From NCBI GenBank assembly GCA_903828515.1, contig CAIKMD010000006.1, forward strand, positions 372,001 to 436,000: a DNA stretch of 64,000 bases, in the 5' to 3' direction. A program made the translations under genes and the position numbers. The notes under the pieces were generated by a model. The model was not told the origin of the DNA and made no database searches. It was given only the letters and a program-made list of their open reading frames with translations. This DNA comes from an uncultured Rhodospirillales bacterium (GTDB lineage Bacteria; Pseudomonadota; Alphaproteobacteria; ATCC43930; CGMCC-115725). How positions within the stretch are numbered: position 1 is the stretch's first letter; every line of letters begins with the position of its first letter. Shown piece after piece: positions 42,536 through 52,147 of the stretch.

Positions 42536-43537
42536 ATGTCTGTTTCCCGAATTCTTCTTGCCGCTCTGGTTCTCTCTGCCGTCGTGCCGGCGGCGCGCGC
42601 GGACAAGACCCTGCTCAACGCGTCCTATGACGCGACGCGCGAGCTTTATGCCGATTACAATCAGGTCTTCGCCACCGAGTGGAAGAAGCAGACCGGCGAG
42701 ACGATCACCATCTCCAACGCCCATGCCGGCTCGGGCGACCAGGCCCGCGCGGTGATCGACGGTCTCGATGCCGACGTCGCGACGTTGGCCCTGGCCTATG
42801 ACATCGACGCGATTTCGGCGCAGGCCAAGCTCCTGCCGCCGGATTGGGTGAAGCGCCTGCCGAACAACAGCGCGCCCTATACCTCGACGATCGTGTTCCT
42901 GGTGCGCAACGGCAACCCCAAGAACATTCACGACTGGGCCGATCTCGTCCGCCCCGACGTGAAGGTGATCACACCCAACCCGAAGACCTCCGGTGCGGCG
43001 CGCTGGGCCTATCTCGCGGCCTGGGGTCAGGTGCTCCAGAGCGGCGGCACGCCGGCGCAAGCGCGCGATTACGTGACCAAGCTCTATAAGAACGTGCCGG
43101 TGCTCGACAGCGGCGGGCGCGGCGCCACCACGACCTTCGTGCAGCGCCATCAGGGCGACGTGCTCCTGTCGTGGGAGAACGAGGCGCTCCTGGCCGCGCG
43201 CCAGCTCGGCCCCGATCAGTTCTCGATGGTGGTGCCGTCGAGCAGCATCCTGGCGGAGCCTTCGGTCGCGGTGCTCGACAAGAACACCGCCAAGCACGGT
43301 ACGGCGAAGGAAGCTGAAGCCTATTTGCGCTTCCTCTACACGCCGGAGGGCCAGGACATCGTCGCCAAGCATTATTTCCGGCCGCGCGATACCAACGTCG
43401 CCGCGCATTACGCGGATACGTTTGCCAAGATCAAACTCTTCACCATCGACGACGTATTCGGCGGCTGGACGAAAGCCAATACCGAGCATTTCGCCGACGG
43501 CGCGGGCTTCGATCAAATCTACCAACCGGTCCACTGA
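42536..43537 (+). CDS. sbp: Sulfate ABC transporter solute-binding protein
   Basis: 333 residues with a signal peptide (about 1-22, ending ARA). The mature fold is that of Sbp/Cys[37 protein letters not shown], and the anion-binding GRGATTTFV loop. It captures sulfate or thiosulfate in the periplasm. It starts 124 bp after cysN; that space has an ATTCAC/GTGAAT inverted pair (about 42478-42499) but no gene. cysT follows directly. Confidence 0.93.
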   Translation: MSVSRILLAALVLSAVVPAARADKTLLNASYDATRELYADYNQVFATEWKKQTGETITISNAHAGSGDQARAVIDGLDADVATLALAYDIDAISAQAKLLPPDWVKRLPNNSAPYTSTIVFLVRNGNPKNIHDWADLVRPDVKVITPNPKTSGAARWAYLAAWGQVLQSGGTPAQARDYVTKLYKNVPVLDSGGRGATTTFVQRHQGDVLLSWENEALLAARQLGPDQFSMVVPSSSILAEPSVAVLDKNTAKHGTAKEAEAYLRFLYTPEGQDIVAKHYFRPRDTNVAAHYADTFAKIKLFTIDDVFGGWTKANTEHFADGAGFDQIYQPVH

Positions 43538-44380
43538 ATGAGCATCGCCGTCGCGGCCGCACCGCGAAGACGCAACGCCCTGCCGGGCTTCGGCCCGACC
43601 ATCGGGCTGACCGTCTTCGTCGTGTGCGTGCTGATCCTGATCCCGGTTGCCGGGCTGTTCGTGAAGGCCACCGACCTGTCGGTGGCCCAGGCGCTCGCGC
43701 TCTTGTCGTCGCCGCGCGTGCTGGCCGCGTTCCGCCTGAGCTTCGGCCTCGCCCTGCTGGCGGCGGCGGTCGACGGAATCGCCGGATTGCTGATCGCCTG
43801 GGTGCTCGTGCGCTACGACTTTCCGCTGCGGCGCTATTTCGACGCCATCATCGATCTCCCCTTCGCGTTGCCGACGGCGGTTGCCGGCATCGCGCTGACC
43901 GCGCTCTATGCCGATAATGGCTGGTTCGGCGCGCCCTTGGCGCGGCTCGGCATCAACGTGGCGTTCACGCCGCTCGGCATTTTCGTGGCGCTCCTGTTCA
44001 TCGGCCTGCCTTACGCGGTGCGCACGGTTCAGCCGGTGCTGGCCGATCTGGAGCGCGACGTCGAGGAAGCGGCGCTGACCCTGGGCGCCCATCCGCGACA
44101 GATTTTCTCGCGCGTCATCTTTCCGCAACTTTTGCCGGCGATCCTGACCGGCATCGGCCTCGCTTTCGCGCGCGGCGTCGGCGAATACGGATCGGTTATT
44201 TTCATCGCGGGGAACATGCCGGGCATTTCGGAAATCCTGCCGCTGCTGATCGTCATCCGGTTGCAGCAATACGACTATGCCGGCGCCGCGCTGATCGCGG
44301 CGACCATGCTGGTCGGCTCGCTGGTTATCCTTCTGGCGCTCAACCTCTTCGCCGGTCGTTGGGTGAGGCGTCATGGCTGA
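43538..44380 (+). CDS. cysT: Sulfate ABC transporter permease CysT (CysU)
   Basis: 280 residues with about six membrane helices; the cytoplasmic EAA loop reads EEAALTLGAHPRQIFSRVIFPQL. DLPFALPTAVAGIAL is characteristic of the sulfate/molybdate permease group. Forms the membrane channel with CysW. The stop of sbp directly precedes the ATG; the 3' end overlaps cysW by 8 bp. Confidence 0.93.
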   Translation: MSIAVAAAPRRRNALPGFGPTIGLTVFVVCVLILIPVAGLFVKATDLSVAQALALLSSPRVLAAFRLSFGLALLAAAVDGIAGLLIAWVLVRYDFPLRRYFDAIIDLPFALPTAVAGIALTALYADNGWFGAPLARLGINVAFTPLGIFVALLFIGLPYAVRTVQPVLADLERDVEEAALTLGAHPRQIFSRVIFPQLLPAILTGIGLAFARGVGEYGSVIFIAGNMPGISEILPLLIVIRLQQYDYAGAALIAATMLVGSLVILLALNLFAGRWVRRHG

Positions 44381-45218
44381 GCTTCATGTGTTTGGCGAAA
44401 AGCGCTGGATGCGCGTCGTGCTGATCGGCGTCGCGGTGCTGTTGCTCGTCGTCATGCTGGTCGCGCCGTTGGTGCTGCTGTTCGCCGAAGCCTTCGCGCG
44501 CGGGATCGCCGCTTACGGCGCGTCATTGATGAAGTCCGAGACGCTGAGCGCGATCGGCCTGACCCTGAAGATCGCCGCGATCGTGGTGCCGATCAACGCG
44601 GCGTTCGGCGTGGTCGCCGCCTGGGGCATCGCCAAGTTTCAGTTTCCCGGCAAGTCGCTGCTGGTCTCCCTGATCGACCTGCCGATCTCGATCTCGCCGG
44701 TGGTCGCGGGGTTGGTCTTCGTCTTGATCTTCGGCGCGCGCGGCTGGCTCGGGCCGACCTTGTCCGAACACGGTATCAAGGTGATCTTCGCCGCGCCGGG
44801 CATGATCCTGGCGACGTTGTTCGTCACCGTCGCCTTCGTCGCGCGACAACTGATTCCGTTGATGGAACAACAGGGACGCGAAGAAGAGGAAGCTGCGATC
44901 GTGCTGGGCGCGAGCGGCTTTCAGACCTTCTGGCGGGTGACGCTGCCGAATATCCGCTGGGGATTGGTCTACGGCATTCTGCTCTGCAATGCGCGCGCGA
45001 TGGGCGAATTCGGCGCGGTCGCCGTCGTGTCGGGCCAGATCCGCGGCATGACCATGACGATGCCGCTGCAGATCCTGGCGCTCTATCAGGATTACGACAG
45101 CGTCGGCGCCTTTGCTGTGGCCTCGCTGTTGGCCTTGCTCGCGGTCGTGACGCTGGCGGTGCGCCGCTTCCTGGAATGGCGATATCGCGAGGAGCTGGGG
45201 TATGTTGGCTCCTTATAG
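44373..45218 (+). CDS. cysW: Sulfate ABC transporter permease CysW
   Basis: 281 residues, about six membrane helices. The EAA loop is [44 protein letters not shown] is the CysW counterpart of the CysT motif. Partner of CysT. It overlaps cysA by 17 bp, so the four import genes are translationally linked. Confidence 0.93.
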   Translation: MAELHVFGEKRWMRVVLIGVAVLLLVVMLVAPLVLLFAEAFARGIAAYGASLMKSETLSAIGLTLKIAAIVVPINAAFGVVAAWGIAKFQFPGKSLLVSLIDLPISISPVVAGLVFVLIFGARGWLGPTLSEHGIKVIFAAPGMILATLFVTVAFVARQLIPLMEQQGREEEEAAIVLGASGFQTFWRVTLPNIRWGLVYGILLCNARAMGEFGAVAVVSGQIRGMTMTMPLQILALYQDYDSVGAFAVASLLALLAVVTLAVRRFLEWRYREELGYVGSL

Positions 45219-46278
45219 TCCGGTGGAAATCGCGATCGACGGCGTCGGCAAAAGCTTCGGCAAGACGCTGGCGCTCGATGACGTGACGATCGGCGTAAAG
45301 CCGGGCGAGCTGCTGGCGCTGCTCGGCCCGTCGGGTTCGGGCAAGACCACATTGCTGCGGATCATCGCCGGTCTCGAGATCGCCGAGCGCGGCCGGCTCG
45401 CCATCGGCGGGACCGATGCGACCAATCTTCCGCCGCGCGATCGCGGCATCGGCTTCGTGTTCCAGAACTACGCGCTGTTCCGGCACATGACGGTGTTCGA
45501 GAACATCGCCTTCGGCTTGCGCGTGCGCGCGAAGGCGGAACGTCCCACGCGCGCCTCGATCAAAGGCCGGGTCGACGAATTACTGTCGTTGATCCAGCTC
45601 GACGGCATGGGCGGTCGCCTGCCCAGCCAGTTGTCGGGCGGCCAGCGCCAGCGCGTCGCCCTGGCACGGGCGCTCGCGGTCGAGCCGCGCGTGCTGCTGC
45701 TCGACGAGCCGTTCGGCGCCCTCGATGCGAAAGTCCGGGTCGAGCTGCGCCACTGGCTGCGCTCGCTCCACGAGCGTCTCGGCCTGACCACGGTCTTCGT
45801 CACCCACGACCAGGAAGAAGCGCTTGAACTGTCGGATCGCGTCGCCATTCTCAACCGCGGCCGGCTCGAGCAATTGGGCCCCCCGCGCGAAATCTACGAT
45901 CAGCCGGCTTCGTCGTTCGTGATCGAATTCCTCGGCGAGGTGAACAAGATGCCGTGCCAGGTCGCGCGCGGGATCGCGCGGCTCGGCATCGAAGGTTGCC
46001 ATCCGGTCGCGGCGCCGGGACTGCCCGATGCGCATGCGGTCGCTTACGTGCGGCCGCACGAGATCGAGATGTCGGCGGCGGGTACGCCCGACACGGCGAA
46101 GGCCGTCGTGCAGAGTCTGTCGGTGATCGGTCCGCGCACGCGCATCCATCTGATGATCGGCACGCAGCGCCTCGAGGTCGATGCCGAACGCAGCACGGCC
46201 GAGGCTTTGGGCCTCGAGCAAGGCACCAGCGTCGGCGTGAAGTTCCGCAACGTCCGCATTTATCCGGCGACGCGCTAA
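45202..46278 (+). CDS. cysA: Sulfate ABC transporter ATP-binding protein
   Basis: 358 residues. Walker [13 protein letters not shown], signature [14 protein letters not shown], Walker [14 protein letters not shown]-loop [12 protein letters not shown]-terminal TOBE-like regulatory domain follows (about 265-355). ATG at 45202 follows GAGGAGC with a suitable spacing. It powers sulfate uptake and completes the sbp-TWA set. Confidence 0.95.
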   Translation: MLAPYSPVEIAIDGVGKSFGKTLALDDVTIGVKPGELLALLGPSGSGKTTLLRIIAGLEIAERGRLAIGGTDATNLPPRDRGIGFVFQNYALFRHMTVFENIAFGLRVRAKAERPTRASIKGRVDELLSLIQLDGMGGRLPSQLSGGQRQRVALARALAVEPRVLLLDEPFGALDAKVRVELRHWLRSLHERLGLTTVFVTHDQEEALELSDRVAILNRGRLEQLGPPREIYDQPASSFVIEFLGEVNKMPCQVARGIARLGIEGCHPVAAPGLPDAHAVAYVRPHEIEMSAAGTPDTAKAVVQSLSVIGPRTRIHLMIGTQRLEVDAERSTAEALGLEQGTSVGVKFRNVRIYPATR

Positions 46279-46301
46279 AGCCGCCTGCCTATAATTCCGG
46301 C

Positions 46302-47093
46302 GTGACGAATCTTTTTCACGCCATCGATTGGCTATACGCGGCGTCGGGTTTCGGGGTCGGCCTTCTTGTCGGCATGACCGGCGTCGGCGGCGGATCGCTG
46401 ATGACGCCGCTCTTGATCCTGCTGTTCGGCATTCATCCGGCGACGGCCGTCGGCACCGATCTCCTCTATGCGGCGGCGACCAAAACCGCCGGCACCTTCG
46501 TTCACGGTTTCAGCCGCAGCGTCGATTGGCGCATCGTGGCGCGCCTCGCGCTCGGCAGCGTGCCGGCGACGATCGTCACCTTGTTCGTCCTGTCGCGTGT
46601 CGATCTGTCGAGCGGGTCGGTGGCGCATGTCATCACCAATGTGCTCGGCGCCGCGCTGCTCGCGACCGCCGTCGTCCTGATTTTCCGGGCGCGATTGGTG
46701 GCGCTCTACACGCGCCGCGTCGGCGAATTGAGCGTCCGGAACACCGCGCTATGGACGGTGATCACCGGCGCGGCGCTCGGCGTTCTCGTATCGATCTCGT
46801 CGGTCGGGGCGGGGGCGCTCGGCGTGACCGCGCTGATCCTGCTCTATCCGCGCCTGCCCACCGCGCGCATCGTCGGCTCGGACATCGCCCATGCCGTGCC
46901 GCTCACCCTCGTCGCCGGGCTCGGGCATTGGATGATCGGTTCGATCGACGCGCACATCCTCGGCTCGCTGCTCGTCGGCTCGATCCCCGGCATCGTCGTC
47001 GGCAGCTATACGGCGGTTCGCGTGCCCGACGCCGTGTTGCGCGTGACGCTGGCGGTGGTGCTGATCATCGTCGGCGGACGGCTTTTTATATAA
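46302..47093 (+). CDS. TauE/SafE-family sulfite/anion exporter
   Basis: 263 residues, about eight membrane helices in two related halves; the first has GFGVGLLVGMTGVGGGSLMTP and the second ISSVGAGALGVTALI. The family exports sulfite or organosulfonates. GTG at 46302 lies 24 bp after cysA, and the coding sequence starts directly with the first helix. A role in removing excess sulfite made by CysH fits the position but is inference. Confidence 0.88.
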   Translation: MTNLFHAIDWLYAASGFGVGLLVGMTGVGGGSLMTPLLILLFGIHPATAVGTDLLYAAATKTAGTFVHGFSRSVDWRIVARLALGSVPATIVTLFVLSRVDLSSGSVAHVITNVLGAALLATAVVLIFRARLVALYTRRVGELSVRNTALWTVITGAALGVLVSISSVGAGALGVTALILLYPRLPTARIVGSDIAHAVPLTLVAGLGHWMIGSIDAHILGSLLVGSIPGIVVGSYTAVRVPDAVLRVTLAVVLIIVGGRLFI

Positions 47094-47175
47094 AGTCGCG
47101 AGCGCCCGCCTACTTGACTCTACCGCGCCCGCGCGGGACGCTGGCCGCAAATCCATTCAGCAAGCGGGAGGAATC

Positions 47176-48198
47176 ATGAAGATCGTCGTTTACGGCCCCT
47201 ATAAACGGACGGGCGCGCTGGTCGATGCCAATGTCGTCGATTTGAGCTACGCGACCGCCAAATATCTGCACGAGAAAAACGGCGAAACCAGCCCGGTCGA
47301 GATGGCCGAGGCGCTGGTCCCGTCGAACCTGCTGCGCCTGATCGAAGGCGGGCAGCGCGCGATCGACACGGCGCAAAAGGCGCTCGATCATCTCAGCACG
47401 CAGGCGCAGAACAAGACCGGCCCGCGCGGCGAACGCCTCGTCTATGGCGCGTCCGAGGTCTGGCTGCACGCGCCGCGTCCCGACAACGCGCGCACCGCTT
47501 GCGCCGGCGGCAACTTTGCCGATCACGCCGCGGCCATGGCGATCAAGATGCGCGGCAAGCCCTATGAAGGCGATCCCGCCGAGGCGATCCGCAAGGCCGG
47601 CGTCTGGGGGTTCTGGAAGCTGCAGCGTGAGTTCAACGGACCCGATGGCGAATTGCCCTATCCCGAGCGCTGCAACCGTCTCGACTATGAGGCCGAGATC
47701 GCGGTCGTGCTCGGCAAGCAGGGCGTCGATCTCAAACAAGGCCAGATCAAGGAGTACGTCTGGGGTGTGACCATGCTCGCCGACTGGAGCATCCGCGGCT
47801 GGAACGAGCCGGGCGGCGGCTCGCTCAATTTCGCCATCCCGAAGAATTTCGACGGCTCGACGTCGCTCGGGCCCTGCATCGTCGTCGGCGAAGGGGTCGA
47901 TCCCTCGAACACCGATATCGAATTGTCGGTCAATGGCGAGCGCCGCCAGAAGTACAACACCAAGGACATGGTGCTGACCTTCGGCGAATACCTCCAATAC
48001 CTGTCGCGCGACTTCACCCTCTATCCGGGCGACATCATCAGCGGCGGCACCGCGGCGGGAACCGCGGCGGATTCGAGCGCGCTGCTGCCCGATAAGACCT
48101 CGGCGCCGGAACGCTTCCTGAAACCCGGCGACGTTGTCGAAATGAAATCGCCGGCAATCGGCACGCTCAAGACGCGCGTCGTCGCGAAGAAAAAGTAA
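47176..48198 (+). CDS. Fumarylacetoacetate hydrolase family protein
   Basis: 340 residues. A variable N-terminal domain is followed by the FAH fold from about 95: NFADHAAAM, LDYEAEIAVVLGK (metal-binding E-x-E), LADWSIRGW and ISGGTAAGT. Members cleave C-C bonds of beta-diketo acids or act as isomerases/decarboxylases in aromatic breakdown. GGGAGGA precedes the ATG. Repeats follow the stop. Confidence 0.88.
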   Translation: MKIVVYGPYKRTGALVDANVVDLSYATAKYLHEKNGETSPVEMAEALVPSNLLRLIEGGQRAIDTAQKALDHLSTQAQNKTGPRGERLVYGASEVWLHAPRPDNARTACAGGNFADHAAAMAIKMRGKPYEGDPAEAIRKAGVWGFWKLQREFNGPDGELPYPERCNRLDYEAEIAVVLGKQGVDLKQGQIKEYVWGVTMLADWSIRGWNEPGGGSLNFAIPKNFDGSTSLGPCIVVGEGVDPSNTDIELSVNGERRQKYNTKDMVLTFGEYLQYLSRDFTLYPGDIISGGTAAGTAADSSALLPDKTSAPERFLKPGDVVEMKSPAIGTLKTRVVAKKK

Positions 48199-48205
48199 GT
48201 CGCTT

Positions 48206-48416
48206 ACGAAACCCTCTCCACCCATTGGGGGGAGAGGGTGCGAGCATCGCGAGCGGGTGAGGTGGGCGGCGCAAATGCTCGATCACACCTAACCCTCCCG
48301 TTGCTTGCGCAACGGGCCCCTCCCTCTCCCCACGTCGTGCGGAGAGGGTTCTTTTTTGGTGCGAGCAAAGCGAGCGGGTGAGGTGGGATCGAGTCAACCT
48401 GAAACGGTAAGGCTTT
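48206..48416. repeat. Family-2 repeat, extended copy
   Basis: Contains the CCCTCTCCACCCATTGGGGGGAGAGGG hairpin, GAGCGGGTGAGGTGGG, CTAACCCTCCCG...CGGGCCCC, a second GCGGAGAGGG and the CAACCTGAAACGGTA tail. It opens the ~600-bp non-coding interval before the Liv-type genes; no gene is seen in that interval. Confidence 0.8.
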
Positions 48417-48423
48417 AGATCAA

Positions 48424-48493
48424 CCACGGAGACACGGAGGACACGGAGGAAGAAAAATGAACTCTTCTCCGTGTCCTCCGTGTCTCCGTGGTG
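48424..48493. repeat. Family-1 palindromic repeat
   Basis: Complete palindrome with central GAAAAATGAACTC. It and its flanks are the inverted counterpart of the copy at 21.5 kb. Confidence 0.9.
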
Positions 48494-48530
48494 AACCATC
48501 TTCGAGGAATTTCATCGTACCAACCCTTGG

Positions 48531-48659
48531 GGGAGAGGGTGCGAGCATCGCGAGCGGGTGAGGTGGGCAGCGCAGATGCCCGATCACACCTCACCCTCCC
48601 GTTGCTCGCGCAACGGGTCCCTCCCTCTCCCCACGTCGTGCGGAGAGGGTTCTTCTTTT
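48531..48659. repeat. Family-2 repeat
   Basis: Near-duplicate of 48226-48350 (same GGGGGAGAGGGTGCGAGCATCGCGAGCGGGTGAGGTGGGC start and CACGTCGTGCGGAGAGGGTTCTT end), so two family-2 copies bracket the family-1 palindrome. The remaining bases to 48797 hold no gene I can support. Confidence 0.8.
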
Positions 48660-48797
48660 TTTATGATGCGCTGCGATATGCGGCAGCGCCTATGTCCTTT
48701 CCCAAATCCTGTTGTCATTCGGGACGGTCTTGGGTCTAATGACCGCGACGGACCGGTGCGATCCTTCAATCAAGCACCGGCCGAACGGGAGGAAAGC

Positions 48798-50021
48798 ATG
48801 GTACTGAGCAAGTCCAAGTTTTCGCGCCGACAAGTTGTTGCAGGTTTGGGCGGTCTCGCGGTTTATGCCGCGGCGCAGCCGGCCTGGTCGCAGGCCGCAT
48901 CGGGCAAGCCGATCAAGATCGGTCAGGCGCTGGCGCTGACCGGGCCCTTCGCGCAAACCGGTCTCGTCCACAAGATCGTCAGCGAATATTATGTCGCGCG
49001 CCTCAACAAGAATGGTGGGCTGCTCGGGCGGCCGGTCGAATTCACGCTCTACGACGATCAGTCGAAACCCGACGTGTCGCGCACGCTTTATGAAAAGCTG
49101 CTGACGTCGGACAACGTCGATCTGATCCTCGCGCCTTACAGCACCGCGCCGATCCTTGCCGCGATGGGCGTGGCCCAGCGCTACAACAAGGTGTTCATCC
49201 AGAACACGATGGGCGTGCCGGCGCTCGCGACCTACAAGTGGCACTTCTCCGCGCTTGTCTCCGGCCCCGAGCCGAGTGTCTCGCTGCCGAACAAGATCAT
49301 CGATGCCTTTAATTCAACCGGCAACGGGCCGAAGACCATCGCTGTCGTCACCAGCAAGTTCCCCTCGGCCGAGGATATGGCGAAGGGCATGCGCACCGAA
49401 GCCGGCAAGCGCGGGCTCAAGGAAGTCGCATTCCTCGAATACGAGACCGGCACGCTCGATTACGGTCCGGTCGCCGCGCGGGTCAAGGAGGCCGATCCCG
49501 ACTATATGTTCGTCGGCTGCCTCGGCGTCGAAGGCAATCAGTTGCTCGAGGCCCTGTCGAAGATCGGATACAAACCGAAGCGGCATTTCTATCTTTATCC
49601 CTCGCCGCTGCTCGCGGCCTATGGGCCGGCGGACAGCGCGACGTCGCTGACGAATTTCGAGGATGTCGAGCCTTTCACCTCCTCAGCCGAGGGAACGGAG
49701 TTCGCCAAGGCCTTCGCCGTCGCGGCCGAGGCGGCCAAGCTGCCCTATCCGCATGTCGATAGCCAGGCCGGCAACGAATATACCGGCTGGCAGATTCTGG
49801 TCGCGGCGGTCAATGCCACCAAGAGCATCGACGATGCGAAGCTCGCCGATTGGCTCGACAAGAATTCGGTCGATACCATTGCCGGGCGGCGCAACTTCAA
49901 GGGTATCAACCATACCAGCGAAACCGACTTGCAGGAAATCCGCCAGGTCCAGAATGGCCGCTGGGTATCGGTGTTCCCCAAGGAAACAGCGACGCCGGGG
50001 GCCAAGCTCATCGCGCCGTGA
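48798..50021 (+). CDS. Branched-chain-type ABC solute-binding protein 1
   Basis: 407 residues. N-terminus with S-R-R-Q-V-V-A-G-L and a cut near WSQA suggests Tat export. The mature part is a LivK-like two-lobe fold (IKIGQALALTGPFAQTG, YDDQSKPDVSRTLYEKL). Binds an amino acid, amide or aromatic acid; ligand unknown. GGGAGGAAA before the ATG at 48798. The next gene is a paralogue with the same motifs throughout. Confidence 0.88.
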   Translation: MVLSKSKFSRRQVVAGLGGLAVYAAAQPAWSQAASGKPIKIGQALALTGPFAQTGLVHKIVSEYYVARLNKNGGLLGRPVEFTLYDDQSKPDVSRTLYEKLLTSDNVDLILAPYSTAPILAAMGVAQRYNKVFIQNTMGVPALATYKWHFSALVSGPEPSVSLPNKIIDAFNSTGNGPKTIAVVTSKFPSAEDMAKGMRTEAGKRGLKEVAFLEYETGTLDYGPVAARVKEADPDYMFVGCLGVEGNQLLEALSKIGYKPKRHFYLYPSPLLAAYGPADSATSLTNFEDVEPFTSSAEGTEFAKAFAVAAEAAKLPYPHVDSQAGNEYTGWQILVAAVNATKSIDDAKLADWLDKNSVDTIAGRRNFKGINHTSETDLQEIRQVQNGRWVSVFPKETATPGAKLIAP

Positions 50022-50058
50022 CGTCAAGCACACGGGGCGCCAACACAGGAGTAAATTC

Positions 50059-51264
50059 GTGCCGACAAAAAATTGCGCGTGGTTGCGTCCGATCTTCTTT
50101 GCCTGCCTCTCGCTCGTGGTGGCGTTGCCGGCAGCGGCGCAACAGCAGCCGCCGATCCGGATCGGCCAGACCCTGTCGCTCACCGGCCCCTTCGCGCAGA
50201 CCGGTCTCGCGCATCAGATCGCCAGTGAAATTTTCGTCGAACGCCTCAACAAGAGCGGCGGGTTGCTCGGCCGGCAGGTCGAATACGTCGTGCTCGACGA
50301 TCAATCGAAGCCCGATATTTCGCGCACCCTTTACGAAAAGCTGGTGACGGCCGACAAGGTCGATCTCATCCTCGGACCCTACGGCACCGCGGCGATCCTC
50401 GCGGCGATGACCGTGGCGCAGCGTTATCACAAGGTCTTCGTCGAGAACACGCTCGGTCAGCCGGGGCTCGCCACCTATGAGTGGCATTTTTCGGCGACCA
50501 TCGGCGGCGCGGATTCGACCTCGACTCTGCCGGGCAAGGTGCTCGATGCTTTCAACTCGACGCCCCATCCGCCTCAGAACGTCCTGATCGTGTCGAGCAA
50601 GTTCCCCTCGGCCCAGGATATGGCGCATGGCATGCAAAGGGCTGCCGACGCGCGCAACCTGAAGGTTCTCGGCTTTCTCGAATACGAGGCGGGCACGCGC
50701 GACTACGGCACGATCGCGGCGCGGATCAAGGATGCCAATCCCGATTTCATGTTCGTCGCCTGCCTCGGCGTCGAGGGCAGCCAGATTCTCGAGGCCCTCA
50801 ACAAGATCGGCTACAAGCCGACGCGGCATTTCTATCTCTATCCCTCGGGCCTGATGGCGGCCGATCCGCTGGCCGACCACGCGACGTCCTATTCCGGTTT
50901 CGAGGACGTGGCGCCTTATACCTCGACCAAAGAGGGTGGCGAGTTCGCCGCCGAATATAATGCCCGCGCACTCAAGGCGGGCTTGCCCTATCCGCATGTC
51001 GACAGCCAGGCCGGCAACGAATATTCCGGCTGGCAGATCCTGGTCGCCGGCGTGAAGGCGACGAACAGTCTCGACGACGGCAAGATCGCCGCCTGGCTCG
51101 ACAAGAATTCGGTCGAGACGATCGAGGGCAAGCGCGATTTCAGCGGCCGTTCGCACACCAGTGCTTCCGACACGCAGCAATTGAAGCAGGCGCAGAACGG
51201 CAAGTGGGTCGCGATCTGGCCGCCCGAAGCGCGCACGCCCGGCGCGTCCCTGATCGCACCCTGA
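50059..51264 (+). CDS. Branched-chain-type ABC solute-binding protein 2
   Basis: 401 residues from GTG at 50059 (AGGAG 7 bases upstream). Ordinary Sec signal (ACLSLVVALPAAAQ), unlike its Tat-type neighbour. Mature sequence runs parallel to binding protein 1: IRIGQTLSLTGPFAQTG, DDQSKPDISRTLYEKL, YPHVDSQAGNEY, TPGASLIAP. The pair is clearly a tandem duplication; changed residues around the cleft suggest different ligands. Confidence 0.88.
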   Translation: MPTKNCAWLRPIFFACLSLVVALPAAAQQQPPIRIGQTLSLTGPFAQTGLAHQIASEIFVERLNKSGGLLGRQVEYVVLDDQSKPDISRTLYEKLVTADKVDLILGPYGTAAILAAMTVAQRYHKVFVENTLGQPGLATYEWHFSATIGGADSTSTLPGKVLDAFNSTPHPPQNVLIVSSKFPSAQDMAHGMQRAADARNLKVLGFLEYEAGTRDYGTIAARIKDANPDFMFVACLGVEGSQILEALNKIGYKPTRHFYLYPSGLMAADPLADHATSYSGFEDVAPYTSTKEGGEFAAEYNARALKAGLPYPHVDSQAGNEYSGWQILVAGVKATNSLDDGKIAAWLDKNSVETIEGKRDFSGRSHTSASDTQQLKQAQNGKWVAIWPPEARTPGASLIAP

Positions 51265-51295
51265 TCGCTGCACGCGAAACACGAGGCCAGCGCCC

Positions 51296-52147
51296 TTGCC
51301 ATCGCTCTCGCTGCTCGAACAATCGCTGATCACCGGCGTGCTGACGGGCGGGCTTTACGGCCTGCTCGCGCTGGGGCTCAGCATGAGCTGGGGGCTGCTG
51401 CGTCTCGTCAATCTCGGTCACTTCGCGATCGCGCTCCTCGGCGCCTACATCACCTGGTGGCTGGGGACGGCCTATGGCGTCGCGCCGTGGCTGGCGGGTG
51501 CCATCATCGTGGTGGCGTTCTTCATCTACGGCGTCGCGTTGCATTGGGTGTTCATGCGTTTCGCCGTCACCGAGATGGCGTCGATGCTGATCACTTTTGC
51601 GCTCGCGGTGATCGTCGAATCGACGCTCCAGTTCATCTGGACTGCCGATTTTCGCCGCTATGAAACGCCGTGGGGGAGCGAGTCCTGGATCGTCGGCTCG
51701 CTCTATGTGCCGAAGCTCAACCTGATGGCGTTCCTTGTCGCATGCCTGCTCGCGGGCGGCACCTGGGCGTGGCTGCGTTACACCTATGTCGGACGCGCCT
51801 TGCGCGCCTGCGCCGAGGATGCGCCGATCGCCATCGCTTACGGCATCAATCATCGCCGCCTGTCGTTCATCCTGTCCGGTTTGTGCGCGGCCTATGCCGG
51901 TGTCGCCGGCGTGTTCATCGCCCTGGTCGCGACGTTGGCGCCGTCCCAGATCTGGAGCTGGGTCGGCGTCGTCTTCGCGGTGGTCATCATCGGACGGCTG
52001 GGCAATCCGGTCGGGGCGCTGGCCGGCGGCATTCTGATCGGCGTGTGCGAGGCGCTCACCATGGCGGTCATCAACCCATCCTGGGCGGCGCTGGTGTCGT
52101 TCTCGGTGTTGATCGCCTTGCTGCTGTTCAAGCCGCGGTGGGTATGA
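51296..52147 (+). CDS. Branched-chain-type ABC permease (LivH-like)
   Basis: 283 residues, about eight membrane helices. LSMSWGLLRLVNLGHFA at the start and GINHRRLSFILSGLCAAYAGVAG in the cytoplasmic coupling region are typical of LivH. TTG at 51296 gives the usual N-terminus. It overlaps the LivM-LivG fusion by 4 bp. Confidence 0.9.
   Translation: MPSLSLLEQSLITGVLTGGLYGLLALGLSMSWGLLRLVNLGHFAIALLGAYITWWLGTAYGVAPWLAGAIIVVAFFIYGVALHWVFMRFAVTEMASMLITFALAVIVESTLQFIWTADFRRYETPWGSESWIVGSLYVPKLNLMAFLVACLLAGGTWAWLRYTYVGRALRACAEDAPIAIAYGINHRRLSFILSGLCAAYAGVAGVFIALVATLAPSQIWSWVGVVFAVVIIGRLGNPVGALAGGILIGVCEALTMAVINPSWAALVSFSVLIALLLFKPRWV

Noticed and set aside
42305-44374. 689-codon open frame on the - strand opposite sbp/cysT
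   Set aside because: Antisense shadow with no family sequence; the sulfate importer genes on the + strand are certain.
48206-48659. CRISPR array
   Set aside because: Repeats are long, palindromic, of two unlike families and without regular unique spacers.
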